A stretch of DNA of 64,000 nt. It comes from Streptomyces sp. NBC_00523. Lineage in GTDB: Bacteria; Actinomycetota; Actinomycetes; Streptomycetales; Streptomycetaceae. The notes under the pieces were generated by a model that saw only the letters and a list, made by a program, of their open reading frames with translations, was not told the DNA's origin and searched no databases. The first letter of the stretch is position 1, and each line of letters starts with the position of its first letter. The stretch lies in contig NZ_CP107836.1 in assembly GCF_036346615.1 (NCBI RefSeq), positions 7,006,001-7,070,000 of the forward strand, in the 5' to 3' direction. A program made the position numbers and the translations under genes. Shown piece after piece: positions 16,586 to 25,218 of this stretch.

Positions 16586-17090
16586 CCCCTGGATCGGTGC
16601 GGCGCAGCTGCGCCAGCTCCTCGTTCATCGCGTGCAGAAAACGGATCACGACACGGAGCTCGTCGTCGGCGAACCGCCTGCGCGCCGCTTCCGTGCCCGC
16701 CGCCAGCGGCTTGAAGAAGTCACGGGCCACATGTTTCGCGGCGGCCGCGTAGTGAAGATGCACCACACGCCGGTCGCTGCTGTCCCGGACCCGCCGGATG
16801 TGTCCCGCGCGTTCCAGCCGGTCCAGACACGCGGTCACCGCCCCCGAGGTGAGGTCCAGCTGCTCACGCAGCCGCCCCGGTGTCATGGCGCGGCCGTCCT
16901 CGCCCCGGTCCGCGTCGAGGATGGCGACGAGGGCCTGCATATCCGTCGGGTGCAGCCCCTGGGCATGGGCGAATTCATGTGCGATGCGGTTGAACTCGCC
17001 GTTCATGCGGCGCAGCAGCACAGCGAACGACTGGAGGCTCGTGGGCCCGTCGTCCGTGCCCCTGTCCGGGCTCTCGTCTGTGGTGCGCAT
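16581..17090 (-). CDS. MarR-family transcriptional regulator
   Basis: The 169-residue protein has the MarR winged helix: DMQALVAILD, then RLREQLDLTSGAVTACLDRLERAGHIRRVRDSSDRRVVHLHY, described here only by its dimer-helix, recognition helix and wing layout. Start is the ATG at 17090; an upstream ATG at 17117 in frame would overlap the operator. It is divergent from an MMPL transporter, a classic repressor-exporter pair. The stop codon is contributed by the target duplication of the IS481 element, which leaves the protein unchanged. Confidence 0.9.
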   Translation of the reverse strand: MRTTDESPDRGTDDGPTSLQSFAVLLRRMNGEFNRIAHEFAHAQGLHPTDMQALVAILDADRGEDGRAMTPGRLREQLDLTSGAVTACLDRLERAGHIRRVRDSSDRRVVHLHYAAAAKHVARDFFKPLAAGTEAARRRFADDELRVVIRFLHAMNEELAQLRRTDPGA

Positions 17091-17100
17091 GGCTCTACAG

Positions 17101-17126
17101 TAATATCTCTTGATCATTGAGATAAT
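17101..17126. promoter_or_regulatory. Candidate MarR operator in marR-mmpL intergenic region
   Basis: ATCTC (17105-17109) and GAGAT (17119-17123) flank TTGATCATT, with TGATCA central. This AT-rich inverted repeat between divergent MarR and transporter genes is the expected place for a MarR dimer site overlapping both promoters. Confidence 0.65.
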
Positions 17127-17181
17127 GAATGACCGAGAGACTTCGGGCCATGTGTGTCATGTGTCGATCCCTGAGGAAGCA

Positions 17182-19293
17182 ATGAAGCCCCCACCGAGGC
17201 ACCGCGTCGTCCGCTGGCTCGTCCCCGTAGCGCTGCTTGTCGTCTGGCTCGGAATCGGCGGGACGCTCGGCCCGTACGCCGGAAAGCTCGGCGAGGTGGC
17301 CACCAACGACCGGGCGGCGTTCCTGCCGCGCAGCGCCGAGTCGACCCAGGTCGCGGACGAGCAGAAGGCGTTCCAGCGGTCCGGGACCGTGCCCGCGATC
17401 GTCGTCTGGACCGGCGACGACGGGGGACTCCCGGACGGTGCCCGCGCGTCCGCGACCCGTGCGCTGGCCTCCCTGGCCGAGAAGCCCGGTGTGGTCGGCA
17501 CACCGTCACCCGCGCTGCCGTCCGAGGACGGCGAGGCGCTGTCGGGCGTCGTGCAGCTGCGCTCCGACCTCGGCGACGCGCTCCCGGACACCCTGGACCG
17601 GGTGCGCGACGCCGCCGGTTCGGTGGCGGGCACGAGAGCCGAGATCGCCGGACCCGCGGCCACCCAGGCCGACCTCAAGGACGCGTTCGCCGGGATCGAC
17701 GGACTCCTGCTGGGGGTGGCGCTCGCCGCCGTCCTCGTGATCCTGCTGCTGGTCTACCGCAGTGTGCTGCTGCCCTTCCTGATCATCATCAGCGCCGTCT
17801 TCGCCCTCGCGCTGGCCTGCGCCATCGTCTACGTCCTCGCGGACCACGACGTCGTCCTCGTGGACGGCCAGGTCCAGGGCATCCTGTCGATCCTGGTGAT
17901 CGGCGCGGCCACCGACTACGCGCTCCTGCTGACCGCGCGCTTCCGGGAGGAGCTGGCGGTCCACGGAGAGCGGACGACAGCCGCCCGCGCGGCCCTCCGC
18001 CGCTCCTTCGGCGCCATCGTCGCGAGCGCCGCCACGGTGGCGCTCGGGCTGCTCGCGCTGCTGCTCAGCGACCTGACGAACAACCGGGCGCTGGGGCCCG
18101 TCGGCGCGATCGGCATCGTCTGCGCGGTGCTCAGCACGATGACCTTCCTGCCCGCCGTGCTGGTGCTGTGCGGGCGGGCGGCCTACTGGCCGGCCAAGCC
18201 GCGCCCCGTGGACGAGGCGACCGGCGGGCACGGGATCTGGCGGCGGGTCGCCGCGCGCGTCGACGGGTCCCCGCGCAAGGTGTGGCTGTCCTGCGCGGTC
18301 CTGCTGCTCGCCTGCGCCGCGTTCGCCCCCACCCTGAAGTCCCACGGCGTTCCGCTGGACGAGATCTTCGTGAACGACGCCCCCTCCGTCTCCGCCCAGG
18401 CCACGCTGAGCAAGCACTTCCCGGGCGGCTCCGGAAACCCGGCCGTCGTCATCGCCGAAGCGGACAGCGCCGACGAGGTGACCGAGGCCGCCGAGGCCAC
18501 ACCCGGGGTGGCCTCCGCCGCGCCCGTCACGGCCTCGGGCCGGCCGGGCGGCGGCAAGCCGCTCGTGGTCGACGGCCGGGTCCGCGTCGACGTCACCCTG
18601 AAGGACGCGGCGGACAGCGACGCGGCGACGGAGACCGTCAAGCGTCTGCGTACCGCCGTCCATGCCGTACCCGGCGCGGACGCGCTCGTCGGCGGCTACA
18701 CCGCACAGCAGTACGACACCCAGCGCACGGCCGAGCGCGACCGGAACATCATCGTTCCGGTGGTGCTCGTCATCATCCTGCTGATCCTGATGGGTCTGCT
18801 GCGGGCGGTCCTGGTGCCGGTGCTGCTGGTGGCCACCGTCGGACTCAACTTCCTGGCGACCCTCGGCGTCTCGGCCCTGGTCTTCAAGCACGCCTTCGGC
18901 TTCAGCGGCACGGACGCCTCGGTGCCCCTGTACGGATTCGTGTTCCTGGTGGCCCTCGGCGTCGACTACAACATCTTCCTGATGTCACGGGTCCGCGAGG
19001 AGGCGCTGGAACACGGAGCGCGTCAGGGCATGCTGAGGGGCCTGGTGAGCACCGGCGGCGTCATCACCTCGGCGGGCGTGGTGCTGGCGGCCACCTTCGC
19101 CGCGCTGATCGTGATCCCGCTCGCCTTCCTCGCGCAGATCGCGTTCATCGTGGCCTTCGGCGTCCTGCTGGACACGCTGGTGGTGCGGTCGCTGCTGGCC
19201 CCCGCGCTGGTCGTGGACATCGGGCCCAGGGCGTGGTGGCCGAGCGCCATCAGCCGTACCGCGCGCGAAGGGGAGCCGTCGCACTCCGGCTGA
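17182..19293 (+). CDS. MMPL-family RND transporter
   Basis: The 703-residue protein has the two-fold MMPL layout: one helix, a periplasmic-type domain (about 35-160), a five-helix block (about 170-345) with GAATDYALLLTARFREEL, then the repeated arrangement with a second block (about 540-690) containing ALGVDYNIFLMSRVREE. The Asp in each GxxxDY motif is the proton-relay residue of MMPL transporters. Such proteins export lipids, siderophores or drugs. ATG at 17182 follows GAGGAA; the longer frame from 17110 overlaps the operator. Divergent MarR suggests induction by its own substrate. Confidence 0.92.
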   Translation: MKPPPRHRVVRWLVPVALLVVWLGIGGTLGPYAGKLGEVATNDRAAFLPRSAESTQVADEQKAFQRSGTVPAIVVWTGDDGGLPDGARASATRALASLAEKPGVVGTPSPALPSEDGEALSGVVQLRSDLGDALPDTLDRVRDAAGSVAGTRAEIAGPAATQADLKDAFAGIDGLLLGVALAAVLVILLLVYRSVLLPFLIIISAVFALALACAIVYVLADHDVVLVDGQVQGILSILVIGAATDYALLLTARFREELAVHGERTTAARAALRRSFGAIVASAATVALGLLALLLSDLTNNRALGPVGAIGIVCAVLSTMTFLPAVLVLCGRAAYWPAKPRPVDEATGGHGIWRRVAARVDGSPRKVWLSCAVLLLACAAFAPTLKSHGVPLDEIFVNDAPSVSAQATLSKHFPGGSGNPAVVIAEADSADEVTEAAEATPGVASAAPVTASGRPGGGKPLVVDGRVRVDVTLKDAADSDAATETVKRLRTAVHAVPGADALVGGYTAQQYDTQRTAERDRNIIVPVVLVIILLILMGLLRAVLVPVLLVATVGLNFLATLGVSALVFKHAFGFSGTDASVPLYGFVFLVALGVDYNIFLMSRVREEALEHGARQGMLRGLVSTGGVITSAGVVLAATFAALIVIPLAFLAQIAFIVAFGVLLDTLVVRSLLAPALVVDIGPRAWWPSAISRTAREGEPSHSG

Positions 19294-19309
19294 CGGCCGC
19301 CCGGACGGA

Positions 19310-19426
19310 GCCGGCCCGGCCACCGCTGACGCGGAGCCGGCCCGGCCACCGCTGACGCGGAGCCGGCCCGGCCACCGCTGACGCGGAGCCGGCCCGGCCA
19401 CCGCTGACGCGGAGCCGGGCCGGTGG
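19310..19426. repeat. Four perfect 26-bp tandem repeats ending in a hairpin arm
   Basis: Units start at 19310, 19336, 19362 and 19388, each identical and beginning GCCGGCCCGGCCACCGC. A partial segment from 19414 reads GCCGGGCCGGTGG. CCGGCCCGGC in each unit is the reverse complement of GCCGGGCCGG at 19414-19423, so any unit can form a 10-bp stem with the final arm. It lies between the convergent mmpL and terD genes. Confidence 0.9.
19389..19423. terminator. Hairpin terminator formed by last repeat unit and final arm
   Basis: CCGGCCCGGC (19389-19398) pairs with GCCGGGCCGG (19414-19423) across a 15-base loop. It sits between two gene ends, so it can serve mmpL and terD. Confidence 0.65.
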
Positions 19427-19437
19427 GGCGGTCGCCC

Positions 19438-20013
19438 TCAGACGTTCACGCCGAAGTCCTTCGCGATACCCGCCAGGCCGGAGGCGTACCCCTGGCCGAC
19501 CGCACGGAACTTCCATTCGCCGCCGTGCCGGTACAGCTCACCGAACACCATCGCGGTCTCCGTCGAAGCGTCCTCGCTGAGGTCGTACCGGGCGAGCTCC
19601 ACACCGTTGGCCTGGTTCACGACGCGGATGAACGCGTTGCGCACCTGGCCGAAACTCTGCCCCCGGCTCTGCGCGTCATGGATGGAGACCGGGAAGACTA
19701 TCTTCGCGATGTCGGCGGGGACCGCCGAGAGGTTCACGTTGATGGACTCGTCGTCGCCCTCGCCCTCACCTGTCAGGTTGTCCCCGGTGTGCTGGACGGA
19801 ACCGTCCGGGCTGTTGAGGTTGTTGTAGAAGACGAAGTGCAGGTCGGAGACCACCTTTCCGTGATCCGCGCACAGCAGCGCACTGGCGTCGAGGTCGTAG
19901 TCGGCCCCCGTCGTCGTGCGTACGTCCCAGCCCAGGCCGACCGTCACCGCGGTCAGGCCGGGCGCCTCCTTCGACAAGGAGACGTTGCCGCCCTTGGCCA
20001 GGGTCACACCCAT
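19438..20013 (-). CDS. terD: TerD family protein
   Basis: The 191-residue protein is one TerD domain: MGVTLAKGGNVSLSKEAP start, GLGWDVR, DYDLDASALL, the VFYNNLNSPDGS block, an acidic Ca2+-binding loop GEGEGDDESI, and GEWKFRAVGQGYASGLAGIA near the end. TerD proteins are calcium-binding and act in tellurite, oxidative or envelope stress responses and in development in streptomycetes. ATG at 20013 follows TTGGAGGAAG. It stands alone, without the rest of a ter operon. Its C-terminal block closely matches the TerD-vWA protein at the right edge of the window. Confidence 0.93.
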   Translation of the reverse strand: MGVTLAKGGNVSLSKEAPGLTAVTVGLGWDVRTTTGADYDLDASALLCADHGKVVSDLHFVFYNNLNSPDGSVQHTGDNLTGEGEGDDESINVNLSAVPADIAKIVFPVSIHDAQSRGQSFGQVRNAFIRVVNQANGVELARYDLSEDASTETAMVFGELYRHGGEWKFRAVGQGYASGLAGIAKDFGVNV

Positions 20014-20393
20014 GAACTTCCTCCAATGATCCAGTGGTTCACCGACCGCGTCCCGCACGTTCCAGCGGGCCGCGGTCCGGCCGTCGCCCGGAACGGACGG
20101 CGGCTGTCCCTCACTCTTCAGGAAACGCGAGGATTTGCCCAGGGCGTGGGTGGCGTCCTGCCCGATTCATCGCGGGGCGGGCGGGGAAGACGCCCTTCGA
20201 CCCACTGGCCTCCGGCGTCTTCCGGTCAATGTTTCCTGTGACCCTGTGGGGAGAGGGGTTCGGACTGACGATGGTCAGGTCCGGGGCGCACGAAGTCATC
20301 GCACGTCACGACCAGAAAACCGCACAACTGCACGACCGTACGGGAGCCGCCGGGAGGTGGCCCCGCGCGGCAGCCGTACGAACGGGGTGGCCC
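20014..20393. other. Intergenic region with long-arm hairpin
   Basis: The 380-base gap between divergent terD and LCP genes has no convincing ORF. It holds a 10-bp perfect inverted repeat, GGAAGACGCC (20185-20194) and GGCGTCTTCC (20214-20223), with a 19-base spacer. Both promoters must lie here; none could be assigned with confidence. Confidence 0.5.
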
Positions 20394-21857
20394 ATGGCAA
20401 GCAGGAACAGAGCGACAGGGACGGGGAGGAGGGGGAGCCGACTGCGCCGGACGGCCGTGTCCGCGCTGTCCTTCCTCGTCCTGCTGGTCGCCGGGATCGG
20501 CTGGGGATATCTGAAACTCACCGGCAACATCGACACGTTCAGCGCCGACGGCATCTCCGGCGACCGGCCGCCCGGTTCCTCCGGGGGACAGAACGTCCTC
20601 GTCATCGGGTCGGACACCCGCTCGGGCAAGAACAAGGGGCTGGGCGGAGCCACCGGCGAGGTCGGCCGCTCGGACACCGTGCTCCTGCTGCATGTCTACG
20701 CCGATCGTAAACATGCCGTGGCCGTATCCGTACCCCGTGACGCCATGGTCGACATCCCGGCCTGCCGGAAGCCCGACGGCAGTTGGACCGCCCCTCGTCA
20801 GCACAGTCAGTTCAACGGGGCGTTCTCGGTGGGGGAGACCGTCGAGGGCAACCCGGCCTGTACCCAGAACACCGTCGAGCAGCTGACCGGACTGCGCGTC
20901 GACCACACCGTCGTCATCGACTTCGCGGGGTTCTCCGCGCTGACCTCGGCCGTCGGCGGCGTGCCGGTGTGCCTGCCGAACGACATCTATCAGCGCGACC
21001 TGAACCCCAAGCGCACGACCCGGGGCACCCTGGTCTTCGAGAAGGGTCCGCAGAAAGTCTCGGGCCAACGCGCCCTGGACTACGTACGGCTGCGCCACGG
21101 CATCGGTGACGGCTCCGACATAGGGCGGATCAAGCGGCAGCAGGCATTCGTCGCCTCCCTGGTCAAGAAGGTCAAGTCGCGCGGCATGAACCCCACGACC
21201 CTCCTGCCGCTCGCCGACGCCGCCACCGACGCGATGACCGTCGACCCCGGACTCGGCTCGGCCGACAAGCTGCTCTCCTTCGCCCTCTCGATGAAGAACA
21301 TCGACCTGCACAACACCAAGTTCGTGACCGTTCCGTGGCGCTACGAGGGCGAGCGCGTCGCCGTCGTGGAGCCGGACGCCGACGCGCTGTGGGCCGCGCT
21401 GAAGGCCGACCGCCCCCTCGACGCCAAGGCGAGCAGCACCGCGTCCCCCAAGGCTTCACGGTCCCCCGTCTCCGGCAAGGGCATCCAGGTCGCCGTGTAC
21501 AACGGCACCACGGTGCCCGGGCTCGCCGCCAAGGCGGCCGGGCTCCTGCGCGCACACGACTTCACCGTCACGAGCACGGCCACCGCGCAGGACCAGACGC
21601 GCACCGCGACCGTCGTCGCGTACGGCTCCGACCTGCGGGACGAGGCCCGCCGCACGGCCGGGCTCTTCCCCGGCGCACGGGTCACCGAGTCCGCCGACGC
21701 GGGGAGCGGCATCCAGGTCACCGTCGGAAAGGACTACGCGGACAACCCCTCGGCCGCACCCGACGGCGCGTCCGCCACGCCGGAGGTACCGGCGGCGATC
21801 GCCGACGAGGCCCGGTCGGCGGACGACGACCTGTGCGAGAACCTCTCCTACGGCTGA
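20394..21857 (+). CDS. LytR-CpsA-Psr (LCP) family cell-wall ligase with LytR_C domain
   Basis: The 487-residue protein has a basic N-terminus and one membrane helix (about 24-43). An LCP domain follows, containing VLVIGSDTR, GRSDTVLLLHV, VSVPRDAMVDIP, FNGAFSVGE, and the Arg-rich YVRLRHGIGDGSDIGRIKRQQ site. These conserved Asp/Arg residues bind the polyprenyl-pyrophosphate donor. A C-terminal LytR_C domain lies at about 363-460. The enzyme should attach wall polymers (teichoic acid or glycan) to peptidoglycan outside the membrane. ATG at 20394 is preferred because it places the helix at the N-terminus; the frame is open further upstream. Confidence 0.9.
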   Translation: MASRNRATGTGRRGSRLRRTAVSALSFLVLLVAGIGWGYLKLTGNIDTFSADGISGDRPPGSSGGQNVLVIGSDTRSGKNKGLGGATGEVGRSDTVLLLHVYADRKHAVAVSVPRDAMVDIPACRKPDGSWTAPRQHSQFNGAFSVGETVEGNPACTQNTVEQLTGLRVDHTVVIDFAGFSALTSAVGGVPVCLPNDIYQRDLNPKRTTRGTLVFEKGPQKVSGQRALDYVRLRHGIGDGSDIGRIKRQQAFVASLVKKVKSRGMNPTTLLPLADAATDAMTVDPGLGSADKLLSFALSMKNIDLHNTKFVTVPWRYEGERVAVVEPDADALWAALKADRPLDAKASSTASPKASRSPVSGKGIQVAVYNGTTVPGLAAKAAGLLRAHDFTVTSTATAQDQTRTATVVAYGSDLRDEARRTAGLFPGARVTESADAGSGIQVTVGKDYADNPSAAPDGASATPEVPAAIADEARSADDDLCENLSYG

Positions 21858-21975
21858 GTGGAGGTGGCCGCTTCCCGACCTGTGGCGGGAGCGGGGTGCT
21901 TGCCCGTACGTGACCCGTGCGCAAGGCTGGCCCACGAGCGAGGCACGGGGAACGCGTGAACGGGGAGGAAACAGA

Positions 21976-22389
21976 ATGGCGATGGACAGGGGACTCGACT
22001 GGCTCCTGGACGACCTCACCAAGCGGGTGGCGCACATACGCCACGCCCTGGTGTTGTCGAACGACGGTCTGGTCACCGGTGCGAGCTCCGGGCTCGCCCG
22101 TGAGGACGCCGAACACCTGGCGGCCGTCTCGTCGGGGCTGCACAGCCTGGCCCGCGGTTCGGGCCGGCACTTCCGTGCCGGAAAGGCCCGGCAGACCATG
22201 GTGGAGTTCGACGAGGCACTGCTGTTCGTCACGGCGGCGGGGGAAGGCAGTTGTCTGTGCGTGCTGAGTGAGGCCGAGTCGGACGTCGGTCAGGTGGCGT
22301 ACGAGATGACGCTGCTCGTCAACCGGGTGGGCCAGCACCTCGGCGTGGACTCACGGCAGGACGGGACCGGCGGAGTCAACCGGCTCTGA
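21976..22389 (+). CDS. Roadblock/LC7 domain protein
   Basis: The 137-residue protein is a single roadblock/LC7 fold: LDWLLDDLTKRVAHIRHALVLSNDGLVTGAS opening, then AEHLAAVSSGLHSLARGS and a C-terminal QVAYEMTLLVNRVGQHL. In streptomycetes such proteins (CvnB-like) work with DUF742 proteins and small GTPases in conservon signalling operons. Here no histidine kinase, DUF742 or GTPase gene is adjacent, so it is an orphan. ATG at 21976 follows GGGGAGGAAA. A hairpin terminator follows the gene. Its GTPase partner, if any, is encoded elsewhere. Confidence 0.88.
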   Translation: MAMDRGLDWLLDDLTKRVAHIRHALVLSNDGLVTGASSGLAREDAEHLAAVSSGLHSLARGSGRHFRAGKARQTMVEFDEALLFVTAAGEGSCLCVLSEAESDVGQVAYEMTLLVNRVGQHLGVDSRQDGTGGVNRL

Positions 22390-22408
22390 CAAGCCCGACG
22401 CACTTCGG

Positions 22409-22450
22409 CCGCCGCCGGGTCCGTGGAGTTATCCACAGGCCCGGCGGCGG
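22409..22450 (+). terminator. Rho-independent-type terminator after roadblock gene
   Basis: CCGCCGCCGGG (22409-22419) pairs perfectly with CCCGGCGGCGG (22440-22450); an inner GTGGA/TCCAC stem caps it. TTGTCTTTCC follows directly, a T-rich tail that is unusual in this GC-rich DNA. Confidence 0.75.
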
Positions 22451-22511
22451 TTGTCTTTCCCGGACTACCCTGGTTGCAGAGAGTAATCGCGACTCGCGGG
22501 GGAGTGACGTC

Positions 22512-23786
22512 ATGACGACGACGAAACAGCTGAAGAACACGGACTTCGGGGTCGATGGGGACTCCGGAGGGGTACCGGCGCCCAGCACCGTGCGTGACGA
22601 AGCCGGGTGCGCATTCGGTGCGGCCCGCGCCGCTACGGAACTCGGCCTCAAGCGGAACGAGTTCGACCTCGCCGTATACCTGGGAGCGGTTCGGGTGAGG
22701 ACCGGACCGGACGGCCGGCCCAGGGCCGACCGCGAGGAGATCGACCGCCTGCGGGCCCAGGAAGGGTTCCCCGAAGCGCTGCGCGAACGGGTGCGCACGG
22801 TGGGGACCGCCGAGGGGGCCCAAGTGCTCGGGATCAGCCCGGTCCGGTTCGCCCGGCTCGCCCGGGCGGGATGCCTCACACCTGTCGCCTTCTACCTCAA
22901 CCGGTACCGGGCGGTGGTGTGGGTCTATCTCGCCCAGGAGCTCGAAGCGTTGGCTTCCCGGTCGCCTGAGCTCCTGGTGGGCAACAGTCCGGCCTGGATG
23001 CGCGGCCGGCTGGACGCCGGGGCCGACTTGCGGCCGCGCAACTGGCGCTCCCGGCGGATCGAGCGCCTGCTCGCCCTCACCGACGACCCATGGGTGCGCG
23101 CGGCGATCGTCGCTCAGGGCCTGGATCCGGTCCAGCTGGCCGAGGTGGTGGACGACCCCTACGAGCGGGCCCACTTCGCCCGGGTCAGGCCGGAGGCGGT
23201 CTTCGGGCGACGAGGATCGACCGCCGGTCGCGAGGCGATGGAGCGGCTGATGCCCGCCGACGATCCGGACGAGATCCTGTGGCGCCGGATCAGCCTGATC
23301 GCGGAGTTGGACTCCGCCCGGGAGGCGCGTCCGGCGCCACGACCGGGGGAGGGGCCGGCGGATGCGGTGCTTGCTGGTCCGGCTGCCTCGGTGCCGCCGC
23401 CCCCTGCGCCCGACGGGGTGGGGGCGCCTGGCGAGCCTGCCATGCCCGGGCCTGAGCCTGCCGTGCCCGGGCCGGTGCCTGCCGGGTCCGGACTGGAGCC
23501 CGGCGAGCCGGGACCGGAGGCTCCAGGCTCGGGGGTCCGCCCTGTCGGGCATGCCCGCCCCGGGGGCGCCTTCCCCGGAGGCCCGCCCGGGTTGCTGGCC
23601 CGGCTGCGGGGGTGCGCGGCCCGGGGGTTGGGGCTCCGTCGCCCCCGGCACGGCGGGCTGCCGCGTACGGTGCGGCCCGGTGGGCGTCGGCGGGCCGGGG
23701 GCCGGGCCGGTGCGTACGCGGGGCGGGACGGCGGGCCCGGCTCGGGTGGCCGCCCGGGACGCGACGCGGCGGGGTGCTCCGGATAA
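22512..23786 (+). CDS. DUF6397-like protein with Pro/Gly-rich tail
   Basis: The 424-residue protein has a conserved N-terminal half (about 33-260). It contains an HTH-like LKRNEFDLAVYLGAVR, EIDRLRAQEGFPEALRERV, a second HTH-like GTAEGAQVLGISPVRFARLARAG, FYLNRYRAVVWVYLA and DDPYERAH. These match my memory of the Streptomyces DUF6397 family. The C-terminal third is a Pro/Gly/Ala-rich low-complexity tail. Two HTH-like helices suggest DNA binding, but this is inference. The ATG at 22512 follows GGAG. The tail has unusually many PGPEP-type repeats and may be disordered. Confidence 0.65.
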   Translation: MTTTKQLKNTDFGVDGDSGGVPAPSTVRDEAGCAFGAARAATELGLKRNEFDLAVYLGAVRVRTGPDGRPRADREEIDRLRAQEGFPEALRERVRTVGTAEGAQVLGISPVRFARLARAGCLTPVAFYLNRYRAVVWVYLAQELEALASRSPELLVGNSPAWMRGRLDAGADLRPRNWRSRRIERLLALTDDPWVRAAIVAQGLDPVQLAEVVDDPYERAHFARVRPEAVFGRRGSTAGREAMERLMPADDPDEILWRRISLIAELDSAREARPAPRPGEGPADAVLAGPAASVPPPPAPDGVGAPGEPAMPGPEPAVPGPVPAGSGLEPGEPGPEAPGSGVRPVGHARPGGAFPGGPPGLLARLRGCAARGLGLRRPRHGGLPRTVRPGGRRRAGGRAGAYAGRDGGPGSGGRPGRDAAGCSG

Positions 23787-23826
23787 CCCCTGGTGATCGC
23801 GGCGCTGACCAGGCATTCTGTGCCGA

Positions 23827-24315
23827 ATGCTGATCAGGGAAGCCACCCCCGAGGACTGGCCCGCCATCTGGCCGTTCTTCCACGAAATCGTCGCAGCCGG
23901 CGAGACCTTCACCTACCCCCTCGACCTCCAGGAGGAAGACGCCGCCGACTGGTGGCTGCTCAAGCCACCCAACCGGACCGTGGTCGCGGTCGCCGACGAC
24001 GGCACCGTCCTCGGCACGGCGAAGATGAACAAGAACCACATGGGCAACGGCTCCCACATCGGCAGCGCCAGCTACATGGTCGACCCCCGGCACTCCGGAC
24101 GCGGTGTCGGACGCGCCCTGTGCGAGTACAGCGTCGACTGGGCGCGCACGGCCGGGTACCGGGCCATGCAGTTCAACGCGGTGGTCGAGACCAACACCGC
24201 CGCGGTGAAGCTGTACCGCTCACTCGGCTTCGACATCCTGGGCACCCTGCCCGAAGGGTTCCACCACCCGGTCGAGGGCTTCGTGGGGCTCCACATCATG
24301 CACCGCCGGCTCTGA
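23827..24315 (+). CDS. GNAT-family N-acetyltransferase
   Basis: A 162-residue GNAT protein. The acetyl-CoA binding motif A appears as YMVDPRHSGRGVGRALCEYS (Gly-rich loop RGVGRA), followed by NAAVKLYRSLGF-like motif B. It opens MLIREATPEDWPAIWPFF, the usual GNAT start. It resembles PAT/phosphinothricin acetyltransferase-type and ribosomal-protein-type members, and the substrate cannot be fixed. The start at 23827 has no strong ribosome site, so leaderless or weak translation is possible. Confidence 0.85.
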   Translation: MLIREATPEDWPAIWPFFHEIVAAGETFTYPLDLQEEDAADWWLLKPPNRTVVAVADDGTVLGTAKMNKNHMGNGSHIGSASYMVDPRHSGRGVGRALCEYSVDWARTAGYRAMQFNAVVETNTAAVKLYRSLGFDILGTLPEGFHHPVEGFVGLHIMHRRL

Positions 24316-24502
24316 ACCCGGGACGGGGAACCGGGACAGCCGGGGGGGTCCGGCCCGTGTCCGGCATGTCCCAACCAGCGACGGTGTGGGGGCGGTTGTG
24401 ACGCAGAAACGGCCGTGGGGCGGGTGCACACGGTGGGGAAGGGGGCAGTACTGTGCGCTGCACCGCCCATACGGGCGCGAAACATCTGCGGAGGAAATTT
24501 CC

Positions 24503-25132
24503 ATGACCATACCCAGGAGATCGTGGCGCGCAGCGGGAACTCTCGTCGCCGCCGCGGTGGTCGGTCTCTCCGGCGCGGTCCTCACCGCCGGTCCGGCCGC
24601 AGCTCACACCCCCACCTGGGACGTGACCTGTGACGCAGTGAGCCTGCACCTCACTCAGTACAACGCCAATGTCACCAACGAGGTGACCGTCAGCGTCGAC
24701 GGCAACGACCTGCTGCCGACGGAGACGTTCGGCAAGGACTTCGAGAAGAAGCTCGAGCTGCCCGAGCACGACCAGCCGCTGACGGTGCGCCTCGTCGTCA
24801 AGGCCGGGGACGGCAACCAGTTCTCGAGGGACGAGACCAAGCAGGCGCCGGTGTGCGAGGGCACCCCGCCGTCGGAGCCGACGCCGAGCCCGACCGAGAC
24901 GAAGCCGTCCGAGACGCCCACCACTGCGTCTCCCAGCCCGAGCGTCAAGCCGACCGAGTCCGCCTCGTCGTCCGCGCCCGCCGCGGCGACGCCGAGCCCG
25001 AGCTCGCCGGACCTGGCCGAGACCGGTTCCTCGTCCGCCACGCCGGTCATCGGTGGCGCGGCGGTGGCCGTGCTGCTGGCCGGTGGCGGCATCATGTGGT
25101 CGGTGCGCAAGCGCCGCACCGCACAGCACTGA
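24503..25132 (+). CDS. Secreted LAETG-anchored surface protein
   Basis: The 209-residue protein has a signal peptide ending near AAAHT (about residue 35), a small folded domain (about 36-118) with two Cys, a long Ser/Thr/Pro linker with repeated PSPS/PTE segments (about 120-170), then LAETG followed by a hydrophobic helix and the basic tail RKRRTAQH. This is a class E sortase (LAXTG) substrate, so the protein should be covalently attached to peptidoglycan. ATG at 24503 follows GAGGAAATTT. No sortase gene is in the window. Similar small LAETG proteins in streptomycetes are abundant surface proteins; ligand unknown. Confidence 0.88.
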   Translation: MTIPRRSWRAAGTLVAAAVVGLSGAVLTAGPAAAHTPTWDVTCDAVSLHLTQYNANVTNEVTVSVDGNDLLPTETFGKDFEKKLELPEHDQPLTVRLVVKAGDGNQFSRDETKQAPVCEGTPPSEPTPSPTETKPSETPTTASPSPSVKPTESASSSAPAAATPSPSSPDLAETGSSSATPVIGGAAVAVLLAGGGIMWSVRKRRTAQH

Positions 25133-25218
25133 CGTAATCCCCGCCGCCCCGACGCGCACAGCGAAGGGGTGACCGGGCCGAGGGGCGTACCGTCACGCGC
25201 GACGTGGCGGTGCGCCCC

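Noticed and set aside
19310..19413. Tandem 26-bp repeats as a CRISPR array
   Set aside because: Units are contiguous with no spacers and no cas genes; they are terminator-arm repeats.
22429..22437. TTATCCACA, a perfect DnaA-box match
   Set aside because: A single copy, located in the loop of a strong terminator hairpin whose inner stem explains GTGGA/TCCAC. No cluster of boxes or origin features.
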